64,000 bases of DNA from contig NC_065539.1 of assembly GCF_932294415.1 (NCBI RefSeq), positions 35,958,001 to 36,022,000 on the forward strand, given 5' to 3'. A program made the translations under genes and the position numbers. Positions 36,067 to 47,065 of the stretch are shown in pieces. The notes under the pieces were generated by a model. That model had not been told where the DNA came from. It did not search any database and was given only the letters and a program-made list of their open reading frames with translations. Source of the stretch: Quercus robur. Taxonomy: Eukaryota > Streptophyta > Magnoliopsida > Fagales > Fagaceae. Position 1 is the first letter of the stretch. Every line of letters starts with the position of its first letter.

Positions 36067-36083
<17 letters not shown>
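35494..36083 (+). mobile_element. 5'-truncated LINE, RNase H end with poly(A) tail
   Basis: An open frame to 36031 encodes the plant LINE RNase H domain (RVT_3): a KINTDAAVFNNKG start with the first Asp, EAEAKATEAGIYLAWDLG with the catalytic Glu, VEGDSQQVIQAL with the second Asp, and the HTRRNTNKVAHLLAR end. After the stop comes a short 3' region and a ~23-base A run (36061-36083), followed by an AT microsatellite (36084-36123). The upstream reverse transcriptase and endonuclease are missing, as in typical 5'-truncated LINE copies. Confidence 0.85.

Positions 36084-36123
<40 letters not shown>
36084..36123. repeat. (AT)n microsatellite after LINE tail
   Basis: About 20 AT units directly follow the A run. 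Confidence 0.95.
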
Positions 36124-36129
<6 letters not shown>

Positions 36130-36299
36130 CTGACTGGGCCTTGGCGGAGGCCACTGATGGGTTGGTTACTCGAATTGGACTAGGGGAATCCTTTCATTCC
36201 AACCCAACTGTCATTGGAGGTCTCCTAGGTTTAGGACCAAGTTTCCATCTACTCACCAGCATCCAAGGCCAATAGCCGTCATCTTCCCCATAGGATGAT

Positions 36300-37240
36300 T
36301 TGGCTTCCACCTGCTTCTCTACAACAATATCACCAACCATGACTGTGTCAATCTTGATTGGAGCTTGTGTCACATAAGGGCAAGAAGGTTTTGGTGATCA
36401 GGCCTTCCACAACCAAAGCACAAGGATCCAATCCCTTCATATGTAACTGGCTGAGAAAACCACCCAATGAGAATAGTCCGAATGAGAGGTTTTTTTTTAT
36501 TTTTTATTTTTTAATTTTTTTTAATATCTATCTGCACACATATTCGCATATGTTCCCCTTGATTCCGTCGTTGTGTTCACATCCACCTTAAGGATTGGAC
36601 CGATAGCCCTGCCTATCTCCCTGAGGACCGATGGGTCATAGAACTCCACAGGTAGCTCATTTAATCTAACCCAAATAGCTATGGTAGAAACCTCTACTGA
36701 AGAGGGCCTAAAATAGGGCTCCCATACACAGATGGCAATGTAATGACCTCCAATAAACCATGGACCACCAGCCAGCATGTTATCCATGTCTTGTTTGGAC
36801 TCAAACCTGAACAAGAAGAAGTCCTTGCCCAAGTCCAACCAATCCACTCTCGCAGATGGCCTGCATATGCTCAATACTCTTCCACGAAGGAAGTGGTAGC
36901 CTACAGTGCAACCTAAAACTTTGACAATCAGGGCATTTGTCCATGCACTAAGTATCCTAGATTTGATGTCCTTTGAAAGTTTCACTGCTGCAAACCCTTC
37001 AGCAAGTTCATTCACTTCATTATCTGATTCAGTAACGTCCTCAAAAAGATCATTGAAGGAGCACATCTGTGCATAGGCACCCGGTACAACTCCCACGAGT
37101 TTATCCTTGTAGGACCTAGAGGAGGGCATAGCATCCTCACCACTACCATAATAATCTGAGCCATCCTTGACTCTCTTAGTGCTATGTTGAAGTTCGTCTT
37201 CTTCTTCTCTAGAGCGTTCCCTTCTATCATTTGATTTTCT
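36300..37240 (-). mobile_element. LINE ORF1 fragment (DUF4283 and zinc knuckle)
   Basis: The minus strand has a 202-residue frame (36521-37129) with the DUF4283 RNA-binding domain: IVKVLGCTVGYHFLRGRV, WLDLGKDFFLFRFESKQD, GPWFIGGHYIAICVWEP and IWVRLNELPVEFYD. A further N-terminal piece lies to 37230. Downstream, in another frame at about 36396-36422, is a zinc-knuckle remnant, CFGCGRPDH. This is the gag-like ORF1 end of an L1-type LINE; ORF2 is absent. A T run at 36491-36520 interrupts it. It points towards the plus-strand LINE fragment on its left and is probably a separate insertion. Confidence 0.8.
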
Positions 37241-37249
37241 TCTACTTAA

Positions 37250-37900
37250 ATTCTCAAATATCTTTTCATTCTTTCAATTAAAACTCTAAAACAAGGGAAT
37301 AGAATAAATATTCTAAAATTATTCTTTTTAATCCATTAAATTCTCCAAAACGGAGTGTAAGTGAAAGATTGAAAAAAAAAAAAAAAAAGAGAGGAAATTA
37401 CTTTCTCTTTTTTTCATCTTAAACTACATCTCATTTCACACTTTCTCCCTAAACGACAAAAATGAACCATTGCCCCTTAAACTAAAACTTGTGTAACATG
37501 TTGCTCCCTCCCATCACTTTCTCAGTTAAGTCTAACAAAATGTAGTATTAAAAAGCCAATTTATATTCTGTTTTGGAGGAAATAGATTGGTTTTATAATA
37601 CTAAATTTTGTTAGATTTAACCCAAAATAAAATGTAGAGGTTAAGTGTAAAATAAAATATAATTTACAATGAAAAATAATTATTTCTCCATTAAAAAAAA
37701 CCACTATTCGAAGATTAAAAAAAAGAAAAAGAAAAATGCTAAAGCTACAAGTTTAGTGGATGATTATTAGTAAATAAAAAAGTAATGTTAGGATTGTATA
37801 GCATAAGAATTTGGCATAAAAATGTTATAAAGCAAAATGTGGCGGTGGTATGATTAAAAAAATAAATAAATGAAAGAGTCACGGAAGAAATAGAAGACTG
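37250..37900. other. AT-rich spacer
   Basis: No gene is seen. Confidence 0.5.
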
Positions 37901-37926
37901 GCTCTCTTCCGAATCAAGGAAGAAAT

Positions 37927-38083
37927 AGTTGGCTGCAGAAGGGGTGTTCTAAATTCCGATTACCCACCAGTCATCTTCATAGTTGACACCGATTGATTTC
38001 GAAGAAGATGATGAAATTCTCTATGCAATCCAGAAAGCCATCTTCTTTTTCAAAACCTAAATCCTTTATCAAACCCTCCGAAG
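37927..38083 (+). pseudogene. Duplicated 5' fragment of the MOS2-type gene
   Basis: The segment matches about 14890-15036 (5' leader and first ~26 codons), including CACCGATTGA, TTTCGAAGAAGATGATGAAA and AAACCCTCCGAAGAT. It differs by small deletions and substitutions (for example it lacks CCTAGTTGA), and homology stops abruptly at 38083. It is followed by AGAAAAT repeated three times and then by an MMP fragment on the opposite strand. Confidence 0.85.
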
Positions 38084-38111
38084 ATAGAAAATAGAAAATA
38101 GAAAATAGCTT

Positions 38112-38362
38112 TACATCATCGTTGGTATGAGTGTGATTTTTGGAATGGTTGTTATAGCTCAAGCAACCAAAATTTTCAAGGTAGGCTTTGAGGTTATGGA
38201 TGCCTTTGACCTTTCTCCCTTGTGACATCCTTGAAGATCTTTGAGAAACTCAAAGGGTGACGATTTCTTGTTGTGGGAGTTTCGTGAAGTTGCATGAGAA
38301 TGGAAAGGAAGGAGGATGAGGAGAGTGAATGAAAACAGAGAAAAAGCTTTATTATAAGCCAT
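38112..38362 (-). pseudogene. MMP N-terminal fragment
   Basis: From ATG at 38362 the minus strand encodes a signal peptide (MAYNKAFSLFSFTLLILLPF), then SRNSHNKKSSPFEFLKDLQG and CHKGE. A frameshift follows, then KVKGIHNLKAYLENFG in another frame, ending at HTHTNDD. This corresponds to residues 1 to ~83 of the intact MMP at 60708-61649. The cysteine switch and catalytic domain are absent. The fragment joins the MOS2 fragment at its 3' side, and its promoter is displaced by a MITE. Confidence 0.88.
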
Positions 38363-38369
38363 AACTAAT

Positions 38370-39003
38370 GTTATGTTTGGTAGACTATAATAAGTACGGT
38401 AATATAATAGTTATTCCTGTGGTTTAGCTATTTAATAGTTTGGTTATGTTTATATTACATGGAATAGTCATTCTTTAAAATAAGGAATAATTGTCAAAGG
38501 CTTTGTAGTTGAATTGACATCTCCCCATGCACAAAGTGCTTGGGGGTCTAGGGGGGAAAGGGTTCGAGTTGCGGGGTTAGCAGCATGTTATAATTATTTC
38601 TCAAAAAAAAAAAAGGAATAATTATTCATATCTAAAAGGGTTGTAATAGTTATTCCTTAGTAGGTGTATTAATTTCTAAAATTAATATATTTCAAAATAA
38701 ACAAACTTTCCATATGCACATAACAATTATGAAAATAAAAAATCATAAAAAATAACTAATCTATTTTTTAACTTTAAAAAATATTATTTCTTAAGAAATA
38801 TAATTACATGCGTAAGATATTTCTTAAAATATATCTTAAGTTTGATTTAAAATGCTTTCATTCCATTATCTTTAGGGTTCTATTATTATGTTGTTATCAA
38901 ACAAATGAATAGTAATAAGTATTACATTACATCATCTTTTATTCATTGTAATATTTATTCATATTCCTATGTAATTACCATTATTGTCTACTAAACGTGC
39001 CTT
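38370..39003. mobile_element. PIF/Harbinger-like MITE between MMP fragment and its promoter
   Basis: The left TGTTTGGTAGAC and the complement of the right CGTTTAGTAGAC are inverted ends. TTA adjoins both, fitting the 3-bp target of PIF/Harbinger elements. The interior has many AATAATTATTCAT-like phrases. On its right (from about 39005), DNA homologous to the promoter of the intact MMP resumes, which marks the insertion. A SINE is nested inside. Confidence 0.6.
38493..38614 (+). mobile_element. tRNA-derived SINE nested in the MITE
   Basis: The 122-bp insert carries an A-box-like TTGTAGTTGAATTGAC, a B-box GGGTTCGAGTTGC and a 12-base A tail. It is flanked by a perfect 9-bp duplication GGAATAATT (38484-38492 and 38615-38623). 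Confidence 0.85.
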
Positions 39004-39004
39004 A

Positions 39005-39372
39005 AGAAAGTTAGAAGTTAAGCCAGAAATTGATGTTGCAAAAGTGTTACAATTTGGTTGCTATTTATAGATTATCAAGTAGAATCTATAACTGTATGTG
39101 ATCATGTGAAAGCAGGTTGATTATTCTTTTGCAAAGTCAGTCTTATATTAATTAGTATGACTTGCTAAAATTTAAGATTGAAAGACTTCCAATTCTTCGG
39201 TCAGACTTTCAGAATAAATAAAAATTATAAAAGGAGACCAGTTCTCTAATATTTGGGTCTTAACGAATACCCTTGGACCAGACTCGGTGCCGTACAGTAC
39301 ATTTTTGGACAAAAAGTGATTAGCGTAAACTGCGGGTTCGCAGAGAGTGTTAAATAAGAAACTATTGTGTAT
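39005..39372 (-). promoter_or_regulatory. Relic promoter of the MMP fragment
   Basis: It aligns with the region upstream of the intact MMP (61690-62080), sharing GCAAAAGTGT, TTTGGTTGCTATTTATAG, AAAAGGAGACCA and TGATTAGCG. The TATA-like CTATAAATAG (complement 39061-39070) is conserved, but it now lies ~700 bases from the start codon because of the MITE. Confidence 0.7.
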
Positions 39373-39384
39373 TTTCAAAATATC

Positions 39385-39515
39385 ATAAATGTATATTGTT
39401 TTTCCTCATATAAATGGTGGGTCTTATTAATTAAATTCATGGTAGGACCCACTATTTATGTAAGAGGAGAAAGTACGTACTTATGGTACTCCGGGAGTAT
39501 CTAATAATTTTCTAG
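39385..39515. mobile_element. MITE-like sequence related to 4842-4995, inverted
   Basis: It shares, in reverse orientation, GGTACTC(C/T)(G/A)GGAGTA(C/T)CTAATAA and ACCCACTATTTATGTAAGAG-like phrases with the MITE near the first MMP pseudogene. Confidence 0.5.
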
Positions 39516-39928
39516 CGCAGTTGACTATGGGAAAGGTTTCTTAAAATTCCGTTTTTTTTTAATTATATATTTTTTTTCTTTACAAAATTCTAGTTATATT
39601 GACAGGAAATTGCTACAAGAAACTAAAAACAAATTGGAAAACCAGAGCTGTAATATTGTAATCTAACTTTATACTATGACTGAGCACTAATTTCTATTCT
39701 TAAGCTTTAGATAGACCAATGGCGGTTTCAGGAATCTAATAAAAAGAGAATATATATTAACAAAAAGAACACACAATTACATAAAGTTTTGCAATTTCCT
39801 TTTATAAATTTTCTTATTTTGAAATCGTTGTCTCATTATTAATGTTGCAAGTTACATTTCTTTTAGAAGCTTAGTTAAATAAAAATTTTCTTGGGCCTTT
39901 TCTTTTTGTTTGTAAAGACCTTATATGT

Positions 39929-40430
39929 TGTTAAGGGGACCAAAGTTTAAGGACAAAGTTCTACTACAACTTTGGTCCTCTTAACAATATATAAGGTCCC
40001 CTTAACAATATGTTTTGAAAATCTAATTAACTTTGCTACAACAACAAGTTTACAACTCTTACTAAATAAATTAACATAACTACATATTTTGAAAATCTAA
40101 CCGTTGAATTGCATGTTCTTTATGTTCTTAAAACACATATCAAATATCATGCCAATCGGATGTTATTTACTATTCGATTCATAAACTTATTTTTATGAAT
40201 AATTTTAGACTCCAAAAACTTGAAATTTAAATATTTGATGGATGACATAACTATTGGTTTTTGATTTTCTTGAAATTCTACAAGTATGAAGGATTAAGAA
40301 AAAGAAATGTAATCCAATAGTAGATTTAAAAAAAAAAAAAAATCCATATCCAATAAAAAATATATATTGAGTAGTGTTGCAACCTTAGTTTACAAGGCTA
40401 CAATCAAGTTTGTTTTGTTCAAAGTTTAAT
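39929..40430. mobile_element. MITE-like region with hairpin, related to the 9989-10382 element
   Basis: The stretch 40080-40400 resembles the interior of the MITE at 9989-10382 (TTGAAAATCTAACCGTTGAA, TCCAAAAACTTGAAATTTAA, GATGACATAACTATT). Next to it a ~19-base hairpin, TGTTAAGGGGACCAAAGTT against AACTTTGGTCCTCTTAACA, lies at 39929-39992. The ends are unclear. Confidence 0.5.
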
Positions 40431-41594
40431 TATGTTGGGCCTAAAAAAATTTTGGATGGTCACAAATTTTTTTAAGAATTAAAAAATCATAAAATTTTTA
40501 AAATTTATATATAATAATAAATTTTTTTTCTAAATCAGTGTGGTCTTGTGACAACCCTAGTCACAGTGTGGAGCTGCTCTTGAGACAACCTAACAATCAC
40601 GAATGTAGTGAAAATACGGTTTAAACCAAGAAATTTGCTACCCAAAAGAAGAATTGGAAAAAAGAAAAGAAAAAAGAAAAAGATACTAAATCATTTTAAA
40701 GAAAATTCTATTTTCTTCAATCTGAGCTCGAATTTATTTTGAAGGAACAATAAGATATTAGTCAAATTGCGGTCAAGCCTAGGTTGGTGATAGTCAAATT
40801 TGGTCCAAGTTGGTAAAATCATTTGAAAATGTTATTAGGCCACCGGCCAACTCCTAGGTTGATATAAAAAGGTAGAAAATTAGTATTTTGGTGAAACATT
40901 GCACTTATTTAGGCCACCGGCCAACCTGATTAAAGTCTGGTCGACTAGGAGCATTTTAGTTATTTTAACTCGTAGACCGAAAATTTAAATGATCCGACGT
41001 TTAAATGAGATAAATCTATTTATTCTTGACATTCCCATGGTCCATGGATAAAAACATATTTTTTGAGAATTTATGGGGCCAGAGATGTAAATCAAAGGGG
41101 GACAAAATACAAGTGCTATTGTGTGTTCACATAAAATGGTTAGACACATAATCTAAATATTATGTAAAACAAAACATCAAATGGCACCTACATTAATATG
41201 CATGAACATGTTCATCTAAATATTAGAATTAACAAACTAATCATAAGTTTGCAATTAAATTCTAGCCCAATCATGCATATATCCGAAACCTGCTCAATAC
41301 ATTAATCAGACAAACATGCATTTATTTAAGCAACTAGGAGCACGAAAACATTGAAAAATAAAGATTCCCTTGCATATCTTGATTTTGATTCTAGGACATT
41401 TCTTTATGAATTTACTAAAGAAATTTGGGACTAGTTTGGGCAATTTTATGGGTTTGTTGCTTGCATTTTTTAGTGGGAGTGGTGCTGTTTTTTAATTTTT
41501 TTATAGCTATTAAGTAACAAACTTTCTCACACTTACCTAAGAAACAGGGCCCATGCGCTTGGTTTCAATTTTTCCACTATCCCAGTTTGATTTT

Positions 41595-41639
<45 letters not shown>

Positions 41640-42443
41640 GGAGGTAATAACTTCGAGTGCTTGATTGGGGAGGCCTTACCAAACTTTGTTTTAGGCATTT
41701 TTTTTGGTATAGGTTGGAAAGCTTGTACAGCAGTCTTTATAAAGGTATCAACTTTGTGTAGTTTGGTAAGGTTATTTAGCCAAGAAGTAGGGTGGTTCAC
41801 ATGGGAAATCTTCGAAGTTGGTTTTTTATTGTTCTTGTACAAGCAATATATAAATAAAGAGATGATCTTGAGATGCCATTTTATTTCTTTTAAGATGTAG
41901 ATAATTGCTCCTAGTTTATGAGATTATCAACTTTTTGGATCAACCAAGGGTGAATTGTGACAAATTTGTGCACAAAGAGGGCACCCCAACTTGATTTGGA
42001 CCAAATTTTGTGGGTTTGGCATGATTTCCCCCCATATTTAGCTCAAACAAGGTGTTGTTGGAAAGCTTGTGACATCTTCTTTCTAAAGATACCAACTTTG
42101 TAGCTTTTCTTTTCAAATTTTATAAGCTAGAAGTTTGGGAAAGTAGCATTGAACTCAAGTTTTTGTCCAAAAATTTCCACTTTGGTATTTTCTCGAATTC
42201 TTTTTGTTTGAGTGGAAATTTTGTGATTTGAACTTTCTAAATCAGGTCCCAAGACCTTTTCAATGACCCCTTGCACCAAGCTAAGGTTGTTTGATCATGG
42301 TTTAATTGAGATTTAACCTCGTTTAATCATAATCAAGTTTTATGTCACTCTATCCAAAATTGACTACGTATATGGTTAATTTTCAATACCTTGCTCATTT
42401 TACTTCCAATGTGGGCTTGCAAGTAATCATTTTTAAAAAAATT
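40431..42443. other. AT-rich intergenic DNA
   Basis: No gene is recognised. It contains a repeated phrase TTAGGCCACCGGCCAAC (40836 and 40909) and a 37-base T run at 41601-41637. The lysine-rich minus frame there is an artefact of the T run. Confidence 0.5.
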
Positions 42444-43613
42444 ACTTAATATTTTATATGAGCATGAATTTTATCCTGATTGAACGATAAATATTTTTTG
42501 TCAATTTTCGGTCAAATTTTGGTTTCCCATGGTTAAACTTAGTGAATGATAGGAAACATGTTGTGGGAGATGTATTTTGGTGTGATGTGATAGAATTTGG
42601 TGGTCAGATTATTTTTTCTTGTCTGTTTGACCATTGGTCAAGGTTTGATCAATGAGGGGTATTTTGGTCATATTGGCTTTTAATTCTTGGATCTGGTTAA
42701 TTTGACATTCAATTGGGTCAAATCAACTTAATTTTTTCGACTTCTTTGATATGAAGGAACAAAGTTTTATTTATTTATTTTTTAATTTTATGGGCTCAAT
42801 TAATCGAAAACAAATAAAATGAGGTATCAATAGAGGACACTTATGGTGCACTAGTGGGTGAGATTTTAGGGCTTGTTTTCATAAGTGGCCTAGATCTAGG
42901 TTTATGATCGTTACTCTTGTAAATTTAGGAAATATGTTTCAAGAATCACATTTATCTATCAGGATGTCTTCCTGGTCTTAGGGGTAGTCTATCCCACAAA
43001 CTTATCTTTTGACTCTTTTGTTTTTACAGTCATTGAGTTTTACATGAGGTTTTCCGTTCACAATGGTTCACTGGATGAGCATCTTAGACAAATACATTTT
43101 ATCCATAGTAATTTTAAAAACTTTGTTAGTAAGATGACTATTTTAACTATTTTCCTTTTTTGAAAGTACCAAATTTATAAGACATCTATATTGAAAGTCA
43201 ATCATAAAAAGTCCTAAAAAAATTATTATTTTTGCTTATTATAGTTAAAAAGAAATTAAAATTTTTTATCTATCTCAATACAAATTTCCAAGCTGTATAA
43301 TTCCACGATAGTATAAAAATGAAGTATTATTATTTTACTTTATTTTTATGATTTGATAATTGGGATTGAAGGATTTGAACATTGTTCACCTTCGATGTAA
43401 ACATCAAAAGATCTAGTTGAAATACAAAACTATTGAAAAAATGAAATAGTATTATTACAATATGAAGTAAAATGCAATCAAGCGTCACTTTCTACCATGA
43501 GTAGGTTAAAACTTTTCTTTCTCTCTTCATGTTTCATAGTCCCAGTGCCATGTATTTGCACTATGCTTTATTCTCTACCCGCTAATAATTGCATATTGCA
43601 AATCCTTGAACAC

Positions 43614-43873
43614 TTAAAAATTATATAAGGCTTTAATGCCATCAATATCGTCCCTATGCAAACCTTGGGTCACTCCTGAACGTATGGCAGGCCACATGAT
43701 GGCCCCTTCAACTTCGCTATGCCCTAACCCAAGAAGGTGCCCAATTTCATGCAAGGCAACTGTCTCCAAGTCATATGAACCTGGGACTGCTCCCACACTC
43801 CATTTTTCATCTGCATCATAATGAAATCGCCCATTAGTCGGTGAAAAAGCATGGGCTAGGGTTCCACCAGCTC
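43614..43873 (-). pseudogene. MMP C-terminal fragment (deletion copy)
   Basis: The minus strand encodes the last ~85 residues of the intact MMP, from about [15 protein letters not shown] through the zinc site [11 protein letters not shown] and Met-turn AIMWP to DGIKALYNF and stop. Upstream sequence ends at 43873, where unrelated DNA from downstream of the gene's promoter is joined. It has no promoter, signal peptide or prodomain. Confidence 0.93.
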
Positions 43874-44298
43874 ATGCTTTGAAAATTTATTATTATTTTT
43901 TCTGTTTTCTCCTTTTAGCTGTTAAGAGTTAAGACCTTTGACCCATTGGAATCTAAAAGGAATAAATTGGAGAGAAAGAGAAAGAGAGTATACCAAATAA
44001 ATAGAATTTATACTACATTTTGGGGGTTGTGACAGTTAAATATTAACACAATCACTTGGTATTTCAACTTATAAATCTTGGGTTCAATTCTTCTATCCCT
44101 TAACTATCAAATTATCAAAAAAAGAAAAAACTATTGGAGGAGTTTCTTAATTTGTGAGAAATTTATACTTTTTGGAGATTCTACTTAACTCACAAGCTGA
44201 ATAACCTAATAATGAGTTTACGCTTAACATTAATATATTAACCGCAATCACTTTGGTCATTATTGTTCAATGTCTAATACCATCACTTAACTAGTCAA

Positions 44299-44458
44299 TC
44301 GAAAATGTCTCTGATGGTTAAATAAGAAATCTTGTGTTAAATCCTTACTTACACAAAAAAACTTATTAATGTTATGGTTTGATAATAAAAAACACAATGA
44401 TCAGAAGAGAATCCCATAGGTTAAAACTCTATCAAAAAAAAAAAAAAAAAAAAAAAAA
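44299..44458 (+). mobile_element. SINE copy 1 (5'-truncated)
   Basis: It is orthologous within the duplication to the SINEs at 49515 and 62708. The head with TAGTTAGCTCAACTGG is lost; it begins near TCTCTGATGGTTAAATAAG and ends in a long A run at 44435-44458. Confidence 0.7.
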
Positions 44459-44971
44459 CCTAATCAACCACTCACATTTTTTTTTTTATTCTAGTAATAC
44501 ACTTAAGTATATTACTGCTACGTGGGGAAACTACGAATATGATGTGATATTATGAGTTTGGATAAAATACACTCTACATCTGTTGAGTTTAGGGTTGATT
44601 CTTCATCGATGCATCAACTTTCAAAACTTATAATTTACACTATTGATTTCCGAAACTTGCATCTTTCCTCCTTTATTATTATGACAATGTCAATTTTTTT
44701 CCAAAACAACATTTTTGGATGAGCAAATGACAGTAGGTGATAGTCTAGGGTGTGAATTATATGTTTTGAAAGTTGAATGACTGATTTATAAGAAACCCCA
44801 AATAGAAGTGTAATGCGAGTGTATTTTTACTATTAATCTTCCCTCAAAACAAAATTTATATATGTATATATATATATATATATATATCGTTATCTCTCTC
44901 TCTTTTTTATATCTAGATTTGAAATTTATAAATTTACAAATTTACAAATAAAATAACCCCCCCCCCCTCTC

Positions 44972-45012
<41 letters not shown>

Positions 45013-45045
45013 TCTACTACCCTTGCTAAGAAAGGAGAAGAAAAT

Positions 45046-45901
45046 TTGTTTGTTTGTTTAGATCTCTTTAAAACAGATTGTTTAACCTAATGAATTAGCC
45101 AAATAGTTACTTAAGTTAATTATGAGATCTAGGTTAAACAGTAGTATATCATATCATGCAGTGCGGGAAAATAAATAAGACAACGATATGATTATCCAAG
45201 AAAACTAATAAAACCAATCTATTTCAAGGTAAAAACCTGGAGAGGATTTGACCTAACTATCCTCAAGGTAAATAAATCCACTAGAAATAATTGAAGTGTA
45301 CAAAAGATTTAACTCCTAAACCTAATGCTTCCTCCAATAGAACTAACTAACATAACCACGTGCAACTCCAACTCCATAGACTCTTCTCTCTTGGATTTGC
45401 TGAACGTAAGCTCCCATGCTTATGACTTTGAGATCCCACTCAAAGGTTTCAAATCACCAGTCGTTGTTGATCTTGTAGCAGCAACTTGATTCCACCAATT
45501 CTTCACTGTAGATTTCTTGATCTGGCAGAAGCTTGTGGAGTTAGAAGGTACAGAACCATTCAGATCCCACAGGAGTAACTCACAAGTCTTTCAAGAACCT
45601 CTAAAATGTAGTTAGGGTTATCCTTTTATACCAAGAAGTGTTTCACTTAAAACCCAAAACGTTTTTGTAGAGTTTGGATTAAAATAGAATTCTGTAGAAA
45701 AAATCCTAACTACAATTTTCGATCAGTTGAACCTCACTGAAATTAACTTCTCTTTTTTGCAGCTTGTAAGTTCTTGAATCCTGATTTGTATTATCATGAG
45801 CAATGTCTAATACATAATCTAGACATGTTTTGATCTCGGTTTGCCAACATACATAAAAATAGAAATTTAAATATTTAATCCTAAACATTTAGAACCTAAC
45901 A
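45046..45901. mobile_element. Solo LTR (Copia-like), absent from paralogous copy 2
   Basis: It starts (T)TGTTTGTTTGTTTAGATC and ends CCTAACA. AAAAT flanks it at 45041-45045 and 45902-45906. The paralogous site at about 50415-50425 reads GAAGAAAAATAATTGCAAG without it, which proves insertion. It shares GCGGGAAAATAAATAAGAC and AAAACCTGG motifs with the LTR at 6646-7578. Its first ~105 bases also occur at 63470-63574. Confidence 0.85.
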
Positions 45902-46000
45902 AAAATAATTGCAAGAATGCAAGGTGCGTTTACCACTTTGATTATCTCTTTTTAATTGTAGTAAGTTCTAAAAGAAAAGTGTTCTTCCCGTTATAACAAG

Positions 46001-46176
46001 CACTACAAAAAATTGGTTCTACAGCCCTTTTATTTTTAAATTTTTTATTTTTATTTTTTTTCCAGAAGTTTTAAAAACCACCACTAAGGAGACCTAATAT
46101 GGCCTTTTATTGTTACAATAGGTTGACCTATTAGGGCACTTTAAAAACGCTGCTATATGTCAAGTTTTTTGTAGTG
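46001..46176. mobile_element. CACTA-type MITE
   Basis: The ends CACTACAAAAAA and TTTTTTGTAGTG are the diagnostic inverted repeats of CACTA (EnSpm) elements. A perfect 3-bp duplication AAG flanks it (45998-46000, 46177-46179). The paralogue starting at 50505 has lost its right end. Confidence 0.9.
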
Positions 46177-46732
46177 AAGCATTTCATATAATCGAAGATT
46201 CTAAGAAAGTGTGCCTAGCTCATACAAGAAGGCTACGAAACACCCCTTAAACTTTGTCTTGTTTTAGGAATTGAATCAATTAATTTTTCTTTTGGAGAAG
46301 GAATTGAATCAATTAATATGATAAATGAGACTTGAGAATAACGCGAGGAGTTTCTTATAAATGCCGGTCTATTGGCTAATCAAAGTCATACAGGATAAAG
46401 CCATAACGAACGACTCAAAAGGAAAATCAAGGGTTTTTGTTTTTTGAGAAACAAAAGGAATCAAGATGCTTTCACAAGATAAGAGCACGTCGCATAATAT
46501 ATTCTCATTCGTATAGTCTATAAATGGCACACAAACTTTTAGACTTTTACACCGTCCAACGACTGCTTAATTTCAAATTTCCATAACCATGGCTTCAAAG
46601 TATAGAAGCTTTTTTTACCTCACTTGGTAGACTAAACACAATTTGAGGCTAAGCCGAAAACTTTTGATGGGCTTTTATGTATTTAAATATCAATTATTAA
46701 TAATTAATTTCTTAAGAATTAATTTAGTCGTT

Positions 46733-46774
46733 CCTACTACAGTCCTCCGCTCTACCAACTGAGCTAAGGTTGAA
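46733..46774 (-). pseudogene. 5' half of a tRNA-Tyr
   Basis: The minus strand reads ACCTTAGCTCAGTTGGTAGA, then GCGGAGGACTGTAG: the D arm, anticodon stem and GTA anticodon of plant tRNA-Tyr up to the intron. The 3' half (T arm, acceptor) was not found on either side. A second, slightly changed copy lies at 51177-51220. Confidence 0.75.
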
Positions 46775-47065
46775 CTTTGTGAGAAAATGTATTTAAGTAG
46801 GCTTGTTTAGTGGTTAGGCATGTTTAGTGGTTAGTTTGTTTCTAAAACAAAAAAAAATTAATTAAAATTAATTATTTAAAATCATTTATTTCTTAATTTT
46901 TAATATGACTAATTTACTTGACCAATGCTAACTAGAGATGCTACAAATTTTACTATATATGCCTTACGAACTAGTGTTAATATTCTATAGTAATATTTGT
47001 AATAGTTTTAACATTTTTTATTTACTTAGTGGTGATTTGGTTGGATTTAAATTAATTTACATTTT

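Larger units (their letters stand above)
42444..45156. repeat. Segmental duplicate of 59538-63574 with internal deletion
   Basis: 42444-43873 is nearly identical to 59538-60973, and 43877-45156 matches 62248-63574. The ~1.27 kb between (60974-62247, which holds the 5' two thirds of the MMP gene and its promoter) is missing here. The junction is CCAGCTC / CTTTGAAAATTTATT at 43873-43877. Differences in the first part are few (for example CCCATGG against CCCGTGG, and a one-base G indel near 42600). Confidence 0.92.
45902..47065. repeat. Duplicated block, right part (matches 50421-51485)
   Basis: The sequence is collinear with 50421-51485, including the CACTA MITE, a tRNA-Tyr half, and the phrase TGGTTGGATTTAAATTAATTTA at the end, after which the two diverge (Gypsy DNA begins in the other copy). 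Confidence 0.88.

Noticed and set aside
35494-37240. A single LINE with a 5' inversion (twin priming) from the + and - LINE fragments
   Set aside because: Twin priming puts the inverted part before the 3' end and tail; here the poly(A) tail lies between the two pieces, so two insertions are simpler.
41537-41842. Lysine-rich minus-strand frame
   Set aside because: It is generated by a 37-base T run.
43636-43821. Plus-strand frames over the MMP catalytic domain (also 60730-60915, 1524-1772)
   Set aside because: They are complements of MMP coding sequence.
38112-43873. The N-terminal (38.1 kb) and C-terminal (43.6 kb) MMP pieces as halves of one split gene
   Set aside because: On the minus strand the N-terminal piece should lie to the right of the C-terminal piece. 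The order is the opposite, and the C-terminal piece is clearly explained by the block duplication.
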